DNA from: Panagrolaimus kolymaensis
Lineage: Eukaryota; Nematoda; Chromadorea; Rhabditida; Panagrolaimidae
Direction: 5' to 3'
Assembly: GCA_028622995.1 (NCBI GenBank)
Contig: JAJQJQ010000009.1
Coordinates: 6,386,001-6,450,000 of the forward strand
Length of the DNA stretch: 64,000 nucleotides
Position numbers and translations under genes: made by a program
Part shown: positions 46,881 through 56,400 of the stretch, piece after piece
Position numbering within the stretch: the first letter of the stretch is position 1
Layout of the letters: each line of letters starts with the position of its first letter
Notes under the pieces: model-generated
Database searches by the model: none
Told to the model about the DNA's origin: nothing
Seen by the model: the letters and a program-made list of their open reading frames with translations, nothing else

Positions 46881-47863
46881 CTATTCAGCTGTTTTTCCAA
46901 GTTTAGTTTCTAACTTTTTGAGCTCATCTTCAATAAGTTGATCAGCAGCATCTTCAACTTCGATAACATCTTTGATTTCAGGAACATAAAATTGCATCAT
47001 ATTCTTAATACCAGATTTCAACGTAACAGCAGAGCTAGGACAACCCGTGCATGCACCCTAAAAAAGTGATGTCAGTGATTAACCAAACATGATGAATCAT
47101 AAGTACATACTTGCATCTTCAATTTGACAACACCATCTTCATACCCCATATAAACGACATCACCACCATCTTCTTGAACCATAGGTTTAATGCGTGATTC
47201 GAGAAGTTCTTTGATCATAGCAACAACATCATCATCTTCTGGTAAAATAGCTAAAAGAATAACAGTAAATTAGAAATCATATATGTTTCTTAAACATACT
47301 TGTATCTGTTGGTTGAGATGACAAAGATTCTAAATCAGTAATAACAGGTTTTCCAGATTGAACATAATCCATAATTGTTGCAAATATGTGAGGTTTCATC
47401 AGAGCCCAATCTTCATCTTCACTTTGTTTAGTAACAGCAATAAAATCTTCTCCATAAAATACATTTTTTACACCTTCAACGCGGAACAATTGTCTGAAAA
47501 AAGAACAATATAAAAAAGATAGAAAAAGGAAAGGTATTTAACTTACATGGCAAGAGGACTTTGTTTGGCATTTGAAGCTGACGTAAATTCATAAGTACGA
47601 TTAGAATTTTCTAATATTTTTTCACCTGGCAAAAATTTCAATGTTAAAGGATTTGGAGTTTCTTGAACTTGAATAAAGATATTTCTTACAGGTTGTACAA
47701 ATTGATTTGAAAAACGTAATAATTTTGTTGATAAAAGTTTATTTGAGCCATTTGTGATTTGATGAATATTTGAAACATGAGAAACATTTTGAATGGTTGA
47801 ATAAAGCAGCTTTGAGCAACATGGGATTCCACGCGACGAGGATAAAAGAATATTTCGAATCAT
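46881..47863 (-). CDS. nfu-1: Mitochondrial iron-sulfur scaffold NFU1
   Basis: NFU1 delivers Fe-S clusters to mitochondrial client proteins such as lipoate synthase. Four exons on the minus strand encode about 275 residues. The start gives an Arg/Ser-rich, mitochondrial-type presequence ([17 protein letters not shown]). The Nfu N domain begins [19 protein letters not shown] and contains [21 protein letters not shown]. The C-terminal NifU domain has [21 protein letters not shown] and the cluster-binding GACTGCPSS with its CxxC. All expected elements are present. The C. elegans orthologue is known as lpd-8 or nfu-1. It is transcribed away from the glucosidase gene and is likely the first cistron before chat-1. 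Confidence 0.94.
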
Positions 47864-48175
47864 TTTTTGTTGAATTTCTTTTTCTTTCGATGTTGTTGGT
47901 TGTTAATAAAAAAGCTGCGTAGCAACAAATAAAAAAAGGTTCACGTTTTTTTGCTATGCAACGAAGAAAGCAAGCAAACACACGCTTTTTTTGCATCAAA
48001 TAAAAAAAAAGTTTCTGCATGTTGTTTCGCTTTGGGATTTTTTTATGTGTTTGCTTTCGTAGTTTGAAGCTTTTGAACTAAAGCAAACTGTTTTCAGCCA
48101 ACGTTGTTGTCTAAATTGGGAATAATAAAAACATCGAAGAAAAATTTTTTATTTATTCTTCAAATAGTCATTTCG
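47864..48175 (+). promoter_or_regulatory. Bidirectional promoter region
   Basis: About 310 bases separate the divergent starts of nfu-1 (minus) and the glucosidase gene (plus). Both promoters must fit here unless leaders are trans-spliced from far upstream. I cannot name specific binding sites. Confidence 0.5.
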
Positions 48176-50889
48176 ATGAAGAAAAGAAATGTTAAACCAG
48201 AAAATAATAAAGGAGAAGATAAAAATAAATCGGTTCCATATGAAAAAGTAGGTAGATCTAAAGAAGCCCAAATGTTTGCATATTCCCTTCCAATTGCTAT
48301 TGCCTTAACAAGTGTTCTCGTTGTTTATTTATTTTCTACTATCAGTAATTCTTTTAAGCTGGAAAGGTCGGATTTGCCAAATGCAAGTTTAGCAAATGCT
48401 TATGATTCAGTGAGTGATACTTTCATATAATTTTTACACATTTTTATGCTTGTTTTAGAATGCTTGGGGCTCATATCGGCCACATGTATATTTTGGTTTA
48501 AAAACTCGAAAAGTTAATTCCCCTTTATTTGGATTAATTTGGTTTAGACAAGCCCCTGGTGGTATAGATAAACTTCGTCATGATTGTCGACAAGAAGATG
48601 GAATCCAATATATGTGGCAAGATAGCGATGGAGAAACATTTGGTCATCAGCGTGTTGTTGATAATGAACTTAGTTTTGAAACAAATTGGCTTGGATTTAA
48701 GCAATCATACACAGCCGAAATTAAAATGCATCCCATAACTCAGAAATTACCAAATGTAAAATATACTTTTGTGTTTTATTTTTATTTGGAAAATCAAGAA
48801 GATACTTTATATCCTGAAATTGGTTCAGATGGCAAAGTTGAAGGTTATTTTGGAAATATTGATGGAATCGGAAATTTTCGAATCCATTTTGAATCAAATA
48901 ATCCAATTGTTTCTGAAGCATCCTTTCGGGTTCAACCTGGATTTAAATTAGTTGGTTTAACAGATAATGTTCGTGCACTTATTGTTGATGATCAAAATGG
49001 AAATTTCTTTATTAGTGACGCAAAAGCAGGACAAAATTTAAAAAAGGACGATTCTCGACAACTTTTATTTGTGCAATTTACTGTTGAAGGTTGCGTTTTT
49101 AGATTCTTGCTTGGGTTTAACACAATTTTTTTAGAAAAAGCGTTACTTCGAATGCATTTTGAAGGTAATGGAAAGTCGCTTGAAGGAAACTTTGATGAAG
49201 TTTTCCATGAAAAACTTGAAACCTTCCGAAAGCAATTTGAAGAAAAATATGAACTAAAACAAACAGTTAATATTTTCTTTTACATAACAGTTTTCTGAAC
49301 TGCATTTTTGTTTAGAATTATCCAACAAGTTATGAAACAATGGGCCGTGCTGCACTTTCAAACATGATTGGCAGTATTGGTTATTGGAATGGGTATTCGG
49401 AAGTTGATGTTAGTGGTGAAATAAAACCATATGGCCCATTGTCGCTACAATCCGGCGTGCCTTCACGACCTTTCTTTCCCCGAGGATTTCTTTGGGATGA
49501 AGGCTTTCATAATTTATTAATTAAAAATTTTAATCCTACTTTAACTTTAAATGTAAGGAAAATTATTATAGTTTCATAAAATAAATATTATTCTAAAATT
49601 TAGATTTTAAGTAGCTGGCTTGATACAATAACTTCAATTGGTTGGATTCCACGTGAAATGATTTTGGATGCTGAAGCTCGGAGTAAAGTTCCTGCAGAAT
49701 ATATTACTCAACATCCAGATGTTGCAAATCCACCCATGTTTTTCTATGTTATTGAAAGCCTTATGAAATCCACGGATGTTTGTCATTTAAATTCTAAAAG
49801 CTTTTTTAAATTAATTTCCAAAAATATTTTTTAGTTTATGACGAAACATTCTCACCGCCTTGTTCAATTTTATCCTCGCCTTAAGCAATGGTATTTATGG
49901 CTTAAAGAAACTCAAAAAGGATCCAAAAAAGGAACTTTTCGATGGCGGGGAAGAAATGGAACCACACAACTTGAATTAAATCCTAAAACATTGCCAAGTG
50001 GATTGGATGATTTTCCACGAGCTAGTCACCCAACAAATGATGTTTGATTCATAAAGTTTTATTCTCGCAAACAATAAATAAAAATTTTAGGAGCATCATC
50101 TCGATTTATTATGTTGGATGGCACTTTCAAGTCGAGTCCTTCGTCAAATAGCTGAATATGCAAGTGATACAGCTTTTATGCCTGAAATCGAACAAGATAT
50201 GACACTTTTTAATAATGTTGAAAATCTTGATAAATGGCATTGGTCTGAATCAAAAAAGCGATACTTTGATTATGGATTCCACAGTGAAAAAGTAATTCTT
50301 AAAGAAATCAAAACTCAAGATAAAAATGGACAAATTCATATCACTAAAAAAAGAGATGTCCAATCTCAACCACAAATGCAATTAGTTGATAATGTTTATG
50401 GCTATCTAAATCTTTTCCCATTTTTATTACGATTATTGCCACAGACTTCTGATAAACTTGGAATTATTCTTAATGGTCTTAAAACTGAAGTAAGGATATG
50501 CATTTTTTATTGCCTCAACTTTAAGAGTTTTTCAGGAGCTATGGACCCCATATGGATTACGATCACTTTCATCCAAATCTCCATATTATATGCGTTATAA
50601 TACCCAACATGATGGACCATATTGGAGAGGTCCAATTTGGATTAACATTAATTATCTCGCTTTAGCTGCACTCAAACATTATTCAACCTCTGGACCTCAT
50701 AGTGAAATAGCAAGAAGTTTATATTCTGAATTACGCCATAATGTTATAACTAATATTGCAACACAATATCAAGCTACGGGTCATTTTTGGGAACATTATC
50801 ATGATAAAACGGGCAAAGGTTCTGGTTCTCATCCTTTCACTGGATGGACAGCTTTGGTGCTAAACATGATGGCAGAAAAATATGATTAA
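48176..50889 (+). CDS. mogs-1: ER mannosyl-oligosaccharide glucosidase (glucosidase I, GH63)
   Basis: Glucosidase I removes the outermost alpha-1,2-glucose from newly transferred N-glycans in the ER. Eight exons join to about 785 residues (human MOGS 837). The first exon gives a basic cytoplasmic tail and a signal anchor ([19 protein letters not shown]), so the enzyme is type II. The N domain begins [16 protein letters not shown] and includes [18 protein letters not shown]. The GH63 catalytic part shows [52 protein letters not shown] and [17 protein letters not shown], and ends with [17 protein letters not shown]. The WDEGF and WEHY segments carry the acidic residues typical of the active site. 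All blocks are in order and uninterrupted, so the gene looks functional. Confidence 0.94.
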
Positions 50890-51476
50890 TTTCCTTCTAT
50901 GTTTATGTTACTATTTATTTATTATTTTTAAGTTATTAATAAAGTTTTACATGAATTTTTAATGGCAATATCTCCTTTTTGATACATGAAAATAAAAGAA
51001 ACAAAAATCACAAAACAAATCAAGTTAGAAAATTTTAAGAAAAAGTATTTGTATCTTTTTGATTTTTGTATTCACGAAAAATAAATATAATCTCTTATAT
51101 GTAAATTAATTAAAAACTTTCAAGTTAAAAATATTTAATTATTGAATTATTAATTTTTTGGATAAAAAAAATCAAAGATAAAAAATTGATTGAACCACAA
51201 ACGCAAAAAAAAATTCAGAAATGCATGGAAGACTATTTCTTTGGTTGTCTGGCGTACCAGTACGATTCGTTTAGTTTTTTTTTTCTTGGCGAATTTGAAC
51301 AAATCATTTGGTTTTAATATTCGAACTATTTATCGTTCCTAAAAGGTTCGTATTAAAATTCATGCCCTTCATTGTGGCTTTGAAAATTTATAAATTTTGG
51401 AAAGCTCTAGCTTTTAGCAAGAGCAAATTTTTTATGCATTTTTTTAAAGAAATTAGGTTTTCTTTTACACAGCAAA
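50890..51476 (+). other. Intergenic AT-rich stretch before the Helitrons
   Basis: This is the 3' flank of the glucosidase gene, including AATAAA-like signals just after the stop. No gene is supported up to the first Helitron end at 51477. Confidence 0.45.
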
Positions 51477-51486
51477 CAAGAACATT

Positions 51487-51510
51487 GGGGCCTTACCTTC
51501 GGTAAGTCCC
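51487..51510 (-). repeat. Terminal hairpin of element 2
   Basis: Arms GGGG-C-CTTACC and GGTAAG-T-CCC around a TTC loop (plus strand) form a strong stem with a C/T mismatch. The stem sits 10 bases inside the element's 3' end, the standard place for a Helitron terminator hairpin. Confidence 0.75.
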
Positions 51511-51790
51511 TCAAACTAAACATACAAACAAACAATCTTCGAAAACCGTTACATTTTTACAATCAAAACGTGGACATTTTACACATTAAGGTATTTTTTG
51601 AGAACCCTAGAGAGTAGACCTGCTTTTAGGAATTCTAAAAAATTATCAAAGGGGAGATTATGTGCTTTTTTAGAGGGTGCAAAATTGGAAAAAAATAGAG
51701 TGCCCAAACACCCATGCGTGTCTACAACAATACAATTAAAATAAACAACATTGTCCATGGCCTTACAGGCTTACATTCCATTTTTCATGG

Positions 51791-51832
51791 TAAATTTTGG
51801 AGCCCTGCCTACGGCAGACCTCCTAAATTTTA
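51791..51832. repeat. Internal palindrome A in element 2
   Basis: AAATTTTGGAG, then CTGCC-TAC-GGCAG, then CTCCTAAATTT folds into a long imperfect hairpin. Its core equals the terminal hairpin core of the autonomous Helitron. Confidence 0.65.
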
Positions 51833-51957
51833 CAAAAAAATCTTCTCCAATAATCAACGGTTTCCTGGGCCATGCATTTCCATATCTCTCATATTGGGCT
51901 ACATCTTAACCACTTCGAGGTCCATTCCATAGGTCTAATTACACATGGGCCCTTCAG

Positions 51958-52710
51958 GCCCCAAAACACATTTCAACCCAAAAACAACCAAATATCGAAC
52001 CAAACATAATCAAACAATCACCCGAAAATCATTAAATATCAACCCGAAAACCATCTTACATCTCACCAAAAACAACTAAACATTCACCCAAAAACAACTA
52101 AATATCCACCCAAATATTATAAAAAAAATGTGCCGAACGCTTACATGTTTACAACAATGCAATTACAATAAACAACAGGGCCCTTCGGCCAACATTCCAT
52201 TTTCATGGTTAATTTTGGAGCTCTGCCTTCGGCAGACCTTCAAAATTTACGATATAAATCGTCTCCAATTAACGACGGTTTCTCTGGGCCACGCTTTTCA
52301 TATATCTCATAGTCGGATATATCTTGACATCTTCGGGGTTCATTCCATAAGCCAAATTATACTTGGACTCTTCGGAACCAAATCCGTTTTGACCCAAAAA
52401 CCACCAAATATCCACCCAAAAATTAGCTAAAGATCCACCCAAAAACATTTAAATATCGATTAATACATTACAACACAAACAACTAAACATTCACCCAAAA
52501 GCCACCAAATATCTAACCAAACTCAATCAAACATCTCACCAAAAACAACTAAATGTCCACTCAAAAACCATTTTACATCTCACCAAACACAACTAAACAT
52601 TCGCCCAAACACAACTAAATGTGCACCCAAAAGCCACCCAAAAGTCATCCAAAAGCCACCAAATATCCACCCAAAAACTCCTAAATATCCACCTAAAAAT
52701 TTCAATGCAG
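51958..52710. repeat. Short tandem repeat arrays (CCACCCAAAAAC..CTAAATAT type)
   Basis: Roughly 20-base units built from CACCCAAAAAC, AACTAAA or ACCAAATATC are repeated many times at about 51958-52125 and again at about 52388-52710. The units are diverged and interrupted by repeat copy B. Confidence 0.7.
52211..52247. repeat. Internal palindrome B in element 2
   Basis: AATTTTGGAG, then CTGCC-TTC-GGCAG, then CTTCAAAATT forms a hairpin with nearly perfect arms. It is the counterpart of palindrome A, with changed loop and flank bases. Confidence 0.65.
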
Positions 52711-52991
52711 ACAATCAGAGAAAAAACAAATTTTTCACTTCCAAAAATGCTTTCAAAAAACACACAAAGAGAACTTTCGTGTCGAGAAAAATTTCAAAAA
52801 ATGCAAATTTAAATTGACCAAAACATAGGGATCCTTGACTCTCCGAAGCGTGAGACCAACATATTCGGAATCAGCGTAAAAAACTGATCTAGGCTATCGG
52901 GACAAAACAAAAAAAAAGCAGAAACGACATACAGACAAACATACAGACAGAAACGACACTCCAAATTAAAAAGGAGGACAAGATATATGAA

Positions 52992-53014
52992 GGGGCCTGC
53001 CTACGGCAGTCCCC
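52992..53014 (-). repeat. Terminal hairpin of the autonomous Helitron
   Basis: Arms GGGG-C-CTGCC and GGCAG-T-CCCC flank a TAC loop on the plus strand. Compared with the element 2 hairpin, stem bases differ but pairing is kept. The same C/T mismatch position is conserved. Confidence 0.8.
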
Positions 53015-53477
53015 ACAACTAACATTTCAACAATTTTACATTTTCAATCACAAAAATACATATAAAAATAAATCAATACTTATATCGCCATACATTCCAT
53101 AACAATTAACATTGTCAATTTCCTTTTCAAACACGCAAAAAATTTAATTTTTATCAAAATTCCCATCAGATTTGCATATTTGGCAATTCAATTGCTTGTT
53201 TCCACCTTTAAAAAATAATTCCCTTCTTTATCTCTCTTAAAAAATATCATTTCAACGTTTATGCAAAAAAATTTAATACAATATCAAAGATAAACAAAAC
53301 ACATTAAGACTTTTAAACATAATACGAAATCATTGCCAAGTATTTGTTAGTTGAACATTAAATGTCAACATTAAGCTCTCTTACCACGTCACGGTTCTTA
53401 GCATTTAAGAGAGTAAAGGTTTTTTTACGGGAAACCAATGAAAAACCCCAAGGTTGACATTAATGCCACTCATGTGA

Positions 53478-56400
53478 TTAACTTTCGTCATCACCTTCAC
53501 GTGTTGATTGTACATCCATTTGCATATTTTGATTCCAACTTGGATACAAATCGGGATCAACATCATTGAAATCTTGATGGTCATTCCATTCATCAAACAT
53601 TTCTCCTTCATGATTTGCTGATAAATCTTCATTAACATTGGGTAAAACTCCAATGTCCTCATATTCGTCTTCTTGAGCTGGTGGCTCTTCACCTACATCC
53701 ATTTGCTCATCAATCGCATTCCAATTTGGATTCAAATCGGCATATGTTGGTGCATCAGGTTGCATTGCTGCAACCGGATCAGCTTCTAAAAGTTCACCAT
53801 AAACAATATTACGCGAGCAATTTACATCATCAGGATGTAGCTTAATACGAAGTCTGTCCCAAGCACGAGTGCGAGATACAGCAACATACAAATGTCCATG
53901 TGTAAAGATACCATCACTAATATCAATTCCAATTTGATCGAATGTTTGACCTTGTGATTTGTTGATGGTCACTGCAAACGCTGGTCTCACAGGAAACTGT
54001 GTTCGATAAACTTTAAAAACACTCGAATCATCCAAAAGTGTAATTCTTGGAATCATCACCAAATTATCGCTATCATCTGAACGATTAGTCAACCTTTCAG
54101 CAATAATTAAATTGCGTTCAAGTTTCTTAACCAACAAACGCGTACCATTGCATAATCCTTCTCGAATACTTAAATTGCGCATAAGCATAATTACAGTATT
54201 TTCTCGAAGACGTAAACGATATGCTGGAAAACCAGCCGGTTTCACCGATTCAAAATGTTCAGAAGAATATTCAATCGCATTCTCTTCAACTCGATCAACT
54301 GCATGATAAACTTTTTCCGTATTTGGATTAAGTAAATCCATCACCTTTTCATTGTATTCATCAACTTTTGAGTTTGTTGTTGAAAGAATAGCTCGTTTAA
54401 TCAAATCATGATTATTGCCAGAAGCAATAGCATCTCGAAAAACATGTTCAACTAAATCGCCATCAGTAATACATTCTTCTGGCAAATTTACTTTTCCATT
54501 AGGTCCATTGGCACTTCCATTACCAATAGCTAAAATTGCTTCAGCAAAGCCATCGCCACTATCATCAGCTCTTTCATTTCTAAACAAACGAAATTGGTTA
54601 GAAGAAAAATGCATCCAAAGTGGACTCGATTTAACGCTTGTTCGAATAACATCATTGCGAGTTCCGTTGATGACCACTGGTCCTAACTGGCGAAAATCTC
54701 CACCACAAATAATAACTTTTCCTCCAAAAGGAAGATCGTTATTCATAATTTCACGAAGTTTTTCATCAATTGCTTCTAATGCTCGACGAGGAGCCATAGG
54801 AGTTTCATCCCAAATGAATACTTTGGTTTTCTTTATCGCTTCTCCAAGTGCATCTCGAGGAGTTACACCTGAACTGCTTTCATCAGTGAATGGAAAATCA
54901 AGCTTAAAAACGTTGTGGACTGTTCGTCCCATTTCATACAATGAAGCTGCAATGCCACTCCATGACATAACGATAACTGTATTGCCAGAAGCAATCAAAT
55001 TAGAAATAATGCAATTGAAAAGATAAGTCTTTCCTGATCCACCTGGTCCATCAACATAGAAACAGGCAGCAGAATTATCAGGCGTATTAACTCTACCCAT
55101 AATTGCCTCAAACGCTTGAGCTTGTTCGGGATTCAAATTTCCCCTCATTTCATCACCACGAAGTCGATGAACCGCAATGTCGATAGTCTCTTCTTCGATT
55201 CCAACAATATCTGCAATCATTTGAAGAATTGGATAATCTTCCAATGAACGTTCCATGTTGATAATCAACCTCAAAGTTTGTCGCCAAGCCAAATGTTCAG
55301 CAAGGTCCATATCACCGTGGTGGCTTCGAAGAAGATCCGCAGTCAATTGATGTCGAAATTGGTTCCATAACCACAAAGGCGCTTCCACATCACAATGTGC
55401 TACAATTCGAGCAAAAAGTCGACGAAGTTCTCGTGGCATATTATGATATGTGCCTTCTTCTAATGCATCATAAAAAATTTGATCAGATTCAACTAATCCT
55501 CGAGCTACACATGCTTCACGAAAAGTATCATAAACTCTTTCACGATCATATGGATCACGACGTAAATCTTCAAAACTTTGAGGTCCAATAACAATCGTTA
55601 ACAACTTGCGAAGATAAAACAATTCTGTGTTTCTCGGATTAACTGCATACATCCTTGGACATTTAGGCTTCGAAGTTTTACATCGAGGATGCCACTCATT
55701 CTTCTTTGCATCCCATGTGAAATGGTGACAAAGCTCAACATACGTAAGATTGCGATTATTTCCAGTAGGAAACTTTTCATTCAAATCAAAAAATGCTAAT
55801 AATTTAGATTTTTTCATTTGCGCAGAAATCATTTCATCCAATGATGGATCTTCAGCTAAAGTGATCGTTTGTTGTTCAGGTAAATGAACCTGCAAACGTT
55901 CAACGCTTTCACTCGAAAAATGCATGTCAAACTTAAAAAGTCTCCAACATGCTTCATGAGCGCATAAATAACGTGCATCAAGGAAACATTGAATTTCATC
56001 ATAATCAACTTGTCCATTGCTGATTTCAATATTAATCCTACTTGGACCTTTAAAAAGATATTTGAATAAATAATTCACTGTTCCCAAACTATGAACAACT
56101 TCAACGTTGATATGACAACGAAAACGTTTGAGCAAATATGCATTGTATGGAACAACGGAACGATTGTCAACTGTAAAAGGTCGACCTTTAAAATTAATAG
56201 TTGCAGTTCTTCCATCATTTCGTCGTCGATAAGTTGGATAATTATTTTCATCCAAACTTGTCTCATCACAAAATGCACGTGGAAAATGCCTCTTACATCT
56301 ACCATCCTGCATACACATTGCATTCGGGTCATATTCGCCACATGGCCGATGTAACAAATTCTTCACCACTAAATCATATAGTTCTTTATCTTCAATTTCA

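Larger units (their letters stand above)
51710..52385. repeat. Two diverged direct copies of an approximately 415 bp unit
   Basis: Copy A (about 51712-51955) and copy B (about 52127-52385) share an ordered set of blocks. The blocks are TACAACAAT(A/G)CAATTA, ATAAACAACA, ACATTCCATTTT, TCATGGT, a CTGCC..GGCAG palindrome, a GGTTTC...GGGCCA segment, CATATCTCTCAT-like sequence and a CATTCCATA block. Each copy is followed by the short-repeat array. Confidence 0.65.
51477..52978 (-). mobile_element. Non-autonomous Helitron (element 2)
   Basis: On the minus strand it starts with TCCTCC (plus 52973-52978). It ends at 51477 with a hairpin, a six-base spacer and CTTG, followed by host T. The first 240 bases of its 5' side resemble the 5' side of the neighbouring autonomous Helitron. 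Shared pieces include GCTGATTCCGAATATGTTGG with TCTCACGCTTCGG, TCTGTCTGT and GTTCTCTTTGTGTGT. Its 3' hairpin also resembles that of the autonomous element. It has no coding capacity. The interior consists of two diverged copies of an approximately 415-base unit and arrays of a short repeat. The boundaries come from pairing terminal motifs with element 1, so they are well supported by internal comparison but not by an empty site. Confidence 0.72.

Noticed and set aside
51958..52710. Possible CRISPR-like array
   Set aside because: Units are short, diverged, lack unique spacers of constant length and lie inside a eukaryotic transposon.
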